30,466 nucleotides of DNA from CAZQVN01 sp964596775. Lineage in GTDB: Bacteria > Eisenbacteria > RBG-16-71-46 > JABDJR01 > JAWXBZ01. A program made the position numbers and the translations under genes. Each line of letters starts with the position of its first letter. Positions within the stretch are counted from its first letter, which is position 1. Of this stretch, positions 27,858 to 30,466 are shown one piece after another. The DNA lies in assembly GCA_964596775.1 (NCBI GenBank), contig CAZQVN010000044.1, positions 1 to 30,466 on the forward strand, read 5' to 3'. The notes under the pieces were generated by a model. It saw nothing but the letters and a program-made list of their open reading frames with translations. It searched no databases and had not been told where the DNA came from.

Positions 27858-29261
27858 TTATTTGACACTTTCAGCAGTTACGGCGTTCCCTTCCGTGTCG
27901 TTGATTTTTTTCAATCGCTCGAACAGGCCCTGCCTGGAGATGCCGAGGATGCGGGCCGCCTGAGATTTGTTGCCGCCGGTCAGCTGAAGGACGTGCTGGA
28001 TGTGGTTTTCCTCCACGTCGAGCAGCGTGGGCACGTCGATCGGCAGGTCACCATCGGAGGTGTCGCGCGGGCGCTGTCCCGACGCGGACTTCCGGAGGTC
28101 CTGCGGCAGGTGGTGGGCGCGCAGCATCGTGTCGTTCTCCAGGAGGACGGCCCGCTCGAGGATGTTCTTGAGCTCCCGCACATTGCCCGGCCATTCGCAG
28201 GCCAGTATCAGGTCCGCCGCGTCCGGGGAGATCTCGGTGAAGTTCTTCTTGAACTTCTGGTTGAAGTGATTCAGGTAATACTGCGCGAGGAGCAGCGCAT
28301 CCTCCCCCCGCTCCCGGAGGCTCGGAAGCTCGAGGGACACCACGCTGAGCCGGTAGTACAGATCCTCGCGAAAATTTCCCGCCGCGATTTCCGCGGTGAT
28401 GTCCTTGTTCGTGGCGGCCACGATCCGGAGGTCCACCCGCAGGTCGAGACTGCCGCCGAGCCGCTTGAACGTCTGGTTGTCGATGAAGCGGAGGAGCTTG
28501 GCCTGGGTGACGAGCGGCATGTCCGCCACTTCGTCCAGAAACAGGGTCCCGCCGTCGCAGAGTTCCACGAGCCCCTTTTTCATCTCCTTCGCGTCGGTGA
28601 AGGCTCCCTTTTCGTGGCCGAACAGCTCGTTTTCGAGGAGCGTTTCCTGGAAGGCCGAGCAGTTGACTTCCATGAGCGGTGCGGCGCGCCGGTCGCTCCC
28701 GAAATGGACGGCACGGGCGACGAGTTCCTTGCCGGTCCCGCTCTCCCCCTGGATCAGGACGGTGGTGGCGTTGCTCGACGCCACCTTCTCGACGATCTCG
28801 AGCAGGCGCTGCATGGCCGGGCTCTGCCCGATGATCCGCTGGCCAAGAAACATCTCCTGTTCGCGCCGCTGGTAAATATCCAGCCGGACAAGGCTTTCGA
28901 AGGCCCGGGCGGCGTTGTCCACCGAGAGGAGCAGTTCGTCCATTTCGTACGGCTTCTTGAGGAAGTCGGCGGCGCCCATCTTCATGGCCTCGATCCCGAG
29001 CTTGAGGTCGCCGAACGCGGTGATGACGATGACCCGGATGGCCGGATCCACCTTCTGAATGTCCTTGATCAACGGCAGGCCGTCGCCGTCGGGAAGCCGC
29101 AGGTCGAGAATGACGACCTGGGGACGGACCGCGGCGGCCGTTTCCATCCCCTTCCTGGCCGAGCCCGCGGTGACGACATGGTACCCCTTGTCCGTGAGGA
29201 CCCGGTCCAGCGACCGGACGATGCCCGGCTCGTCGTCGATGATCAGAACGGTGATCTTCAT
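27858..29261 (-). CDS. NtrC-family sigma54-dependent response regulator
   Basis: 467 residues from ATG 29261 (an in-frame extension into the kinase gene is not meaningful). REC domain (about 1-120): Asp9/Asp10, phospho-acceptor Asp53 (ILDLRLP), Thr81, Lys102. AAA+ sigma54-interaction domain (about 140-370): Walker A GESGTGKE (172-179), Walker B GGTLFLDEV (237-245). Fis-type HTH at the C-terminus (GGNKSQAARILGISRQGLFERLKK). It opens sigma54-RNA polymerase promoters after phosphorylation. Oddity: the sigma54-contact loop reads GAFTDA (219-224) rather than GAFTGA. The start overlaps the kinase stop as ATGA, so the two are translationally coupled, and the gene lies just upstream of the sigma54 promoter for the receiver/microprotein operon, its most obvious target. 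Confidence 0.95.
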   Translation of the reverse strand: MKITVLIIDDEPGIVRSLDRVLTDKGYHVVTAGSARKGMETAAAVRPQVVILDLRLPDGDGLPLIKDIQKVDPAIRVIVITAFGDLKLGIEAMKMGAADFLKKPYEMDELLLSVDNAARAFESLVRLDIYQRREQEMFLGQRIIGQSPAMQRLLEIVEKVASSNATTVLIQGESGTGKELVARAVHFGSDRRAAPLMEVNCSAFQETLLENELFGHEKGAFTDAKEMKKGLVELCDGGTLFLDEVADMPLVTQAKLLRFIDNQTFKRLGGSLDLRVDLRIVAATNKDITAEIAAGNFREDLYYRLSVVSLELPSLRERGEDALLLAQYYLNHFNQKFKKNFTEISPDAADLILACEWPGNVRELKNILERAVLLENDTMLRAHHLPQDLRKSASGQRPRDTSDGDLPIDVPTLLDVEENHIQHVLQLTGGNKSQAARILGISRQGLFERLKKINDTEGNAVTAESVK

Positions 29262-30334
29262 GATTCCTCCACCGACTTGACCAGCGGCAGCGACACCCGG
29301 AAGATCGCGCCCCCCTTGACCCGGTTCCGTGCGGTGATGCGGCCGCCGTGCGCCCGGACGATCTGGAGGGAAATCGGCAGCCCGAGACCCGTGCCCGCGG
29401 CCCGCGTGGTGAAGAACGGCTGGAAGATCTTGTCCATGATCTCCGGGTCGATCCCCTTGCCGGTGTCGGAAAGGAAGATCTCGAGATTCGGCGTGCCCGA
29501 GCGGAACTGCCGGACCGTCGTCGTCACCTTGAGCGTGCCCCCTTCCATGGCCTCGAGCGCATTGTGGATCAGGTTGAACAGGACCTGCTGGATCATGTCG
29601 GCGTCCATGAAGCTCTCCGGAAGCCTGGCCCTCAGGTTCCGCTTGACCACGACACCGGCCTCCTCGCACTGCGGCCCGAGCGCCTCCAGCGTCTTTTCGA
29701 GAAGCGCGTTGAGGCTGACGAGCGTCCGGTTTCCGGTCTGCGGGCGCGAAAACTGCAGGAGGTCGTCGATGATCTTCTCGATCCGGTCCAGTTCGGTGAT
29801 GACCGCCTCGAGGTCCTCCTGCTTCGGATCCTCCTTGTCCAGCTTGCGGCTGACAAACTGCACGGTCGTGCGGATGCCCGTCAGGGGGTTGCGGATTTCA
29901 TGGGCCACGCAGGCGGAAAGCTCTCCCAGGGAGATCAGGCGGTCGGCCTGGTCTTCATCGCCGGCCCGGGCGGCCGGCTCGTCCATCAGCACGAGAGTGC
30001 CGGACGGTTCCCCTTCCTCGTTGAGGTACGGGGACAGCGTGACCGAGAGGCTGATCTTGCGACCGGAGACGCGGCCGTCCACGACCCGCCATGCTCCCGA
30101 GTCCCCGAGGCGGTCGATCGGATCCAGGCTGTACCACCGCGTATCCTCGGTCCGCAGCACTTCGGAGATGTCGTTTCCGTTGAGCTGATCCTCTTCCATG
30201 CCGAGGATGCGGCACGCGTGACCGTTGACTCCGGCGATCCGCCCCCGCCGGTCGATGACCATGACGCCGCAGGTGAGACTCGAGAAGACGCGGTCGGCGA
30301 GTTCGGAACCGGCCGCGCGGGCGGCCGGACTCAA
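29258..30334 (-). CDS. NtrB-like soluble sensor histidine kinase (PAS-HisKA-HATPase)
   Basis: 358 residues from a TTG start at 30334, supported by GGAG 8 nt upstream. A PAS domain (about 11-118: SLTCGVMVIDRRGRIAGVNGHACRILG) is followed by HisKA with phospho-acceptor His145 (ACVAHEIRNPLTGI) and an HATPase_c domain with N box NLIHNALEAM, G1 DTGKGID and G2 GTGLGLPIS. No transmembrane segment is visible, so the signal is probably cytoplasmic or delivered by a partner, as with NtrB. It phosphorylates the sigma54 activator whose ATG overlaps its TGA by 4 bp. The PAS ligand is unknown. No convincing promoter was found in the 77 nt upstream. Confidence 0.93.
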   Translation of the reverse strand: MSPAARAAGSELADRVFSSLTCGVMVIDRRGRIAGVNGHACRILGMEEDQLNGNDISEVLRTEDTRWYSLDPIDRLGDSGAWRVVDGRVSGRKISLSVTLSPYLNEEGEPSGTLVLMDEPAARAGDEDQADRLISLGELSACVAHEIRNPLTGIRTTVQFVSRKLDKEDPKQEDLEAVITELDRIEKIIDDLLQFSRPQTGNRTLVSLNALLEKTLEALGPQCEEAGVVVKRNLRARLPESFMDADMIQQVLFNLIHNALEAMEGGTLKVTTTVRQFRSGTPNLEIFLSDTGKGIDPEIMDKIFQPFFTTRAAGTGLGLPISLQIVRAHGGRITARNRVKGGAIFRVSLPLVKSVEES

Positions 30335-30411
30335 GAACGACTCCGCTGTGTGACGGGGACTTTCATACGAAGAGAATCATCACCCCTGATCGCGCATCGT
30401 CGAGATGTGTA

Positions 30412-30465
30412 TCACCCGTCGACGATCACGATGCCTTCGACATCCGTCAATGTGACAAATTCATC
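30412..30465 (-). CDS. possible 3' end of a protein gene running off the right edge
   Basis: On the minus strand one frame is open from the edge to a TGA at 30412-30414 and reads DEFVTLTDVEGIVIVDG, which looks like alternating beta strand. It would be the last 17 residues of a gene upstream of the kinase, in the same orientation and 77 nt ahead. Too short to assign; may be non-coding. Confidence 0.25.
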   Translation of the reverse strand, partial: DEFVTLTDVEGIVIVDG

Positions 30466-30466
30466 T

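Overview
This is a high-GC bacterial window with classical Shine-Dalgarno sites. Three very large secreted proteins end in the same FlgD/T9SS-like C-terminal Ig domain, two of them being gingipain-type (C25) peptidases with FG-GAP propellers. There are also a dockerin-like secreted protein, an NHL propeller protein, and a GluRS gene beside tRNA-Gln and tRNA-Glu genes. Together these suggest an uncultured lineage of the FCB superphylum or a neighbouring candidate phylum (Eisenbacteria-like). That placement is an inference from domain style, not from a marker-gene search.

Layout. 1-2530 (minus): a Bem46/YfhR-like alpha/beta hydrolase, cut by the left edge, lies directly behind a sodium:solute symporter. 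2569-10408 (plus): a long PIG-L/LmbE deacetylase is followed by a 1696-residue subtilisin-like peptidase and a strong terminator. 10477-22072 (all minus): two tandem C25 peptidase paralogues, then gltX, tRNA-Gln(CUG) and tRNA-Glu(CUC). 22073-22346: a compact regulatory interval with divergent promoters and a structured leader containing a terminator-like hairpin. 22347-25614 (plus): an unrecognised exported protein, a dockerin-like secreted protein, an intrinsic terminator and an NHL-repeat protein. 25600-26976 (minus): rarA, whose 3' end overlaps the NHL gene. 27086-30334 (minus): an NtrB-like kinase and an NtrC-like sigma54 activator overlapping by 4 bp, then a 264-bp regulatory gap with a well-matched sigma54 -24/-12 promoter, then a stand-alone receiver protein and a 30-residue Lys/Ala/Thr microprotein closed by a terminator.

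How the genes may work together. Left and centre encode a secretion and proteolysis programme: three large exported peptidases probably sorted by the same C-terminal domain. In the middle, gltX with tRNA-Gln and tRNA-Glu fits a non-discriminating GluRS (indirect Gln-tRNA synthesis). On the right, the kinase and sigma54 activator probably drive the sigma54 promoter just downstream, which would switch on a single-domain receiver together with a very basic, histone-H1-tail-like peptide.

The two most novel elements are that sigma54/receiver/poly-Lys-Ala unit and the promoter-leader-terminator arrangement before the C25 operon, which could be an attenuator or a small RNA. No CRISPR array, insertion sequence or prophage was seen. 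No gene-free stretch exceeds 300 bp.
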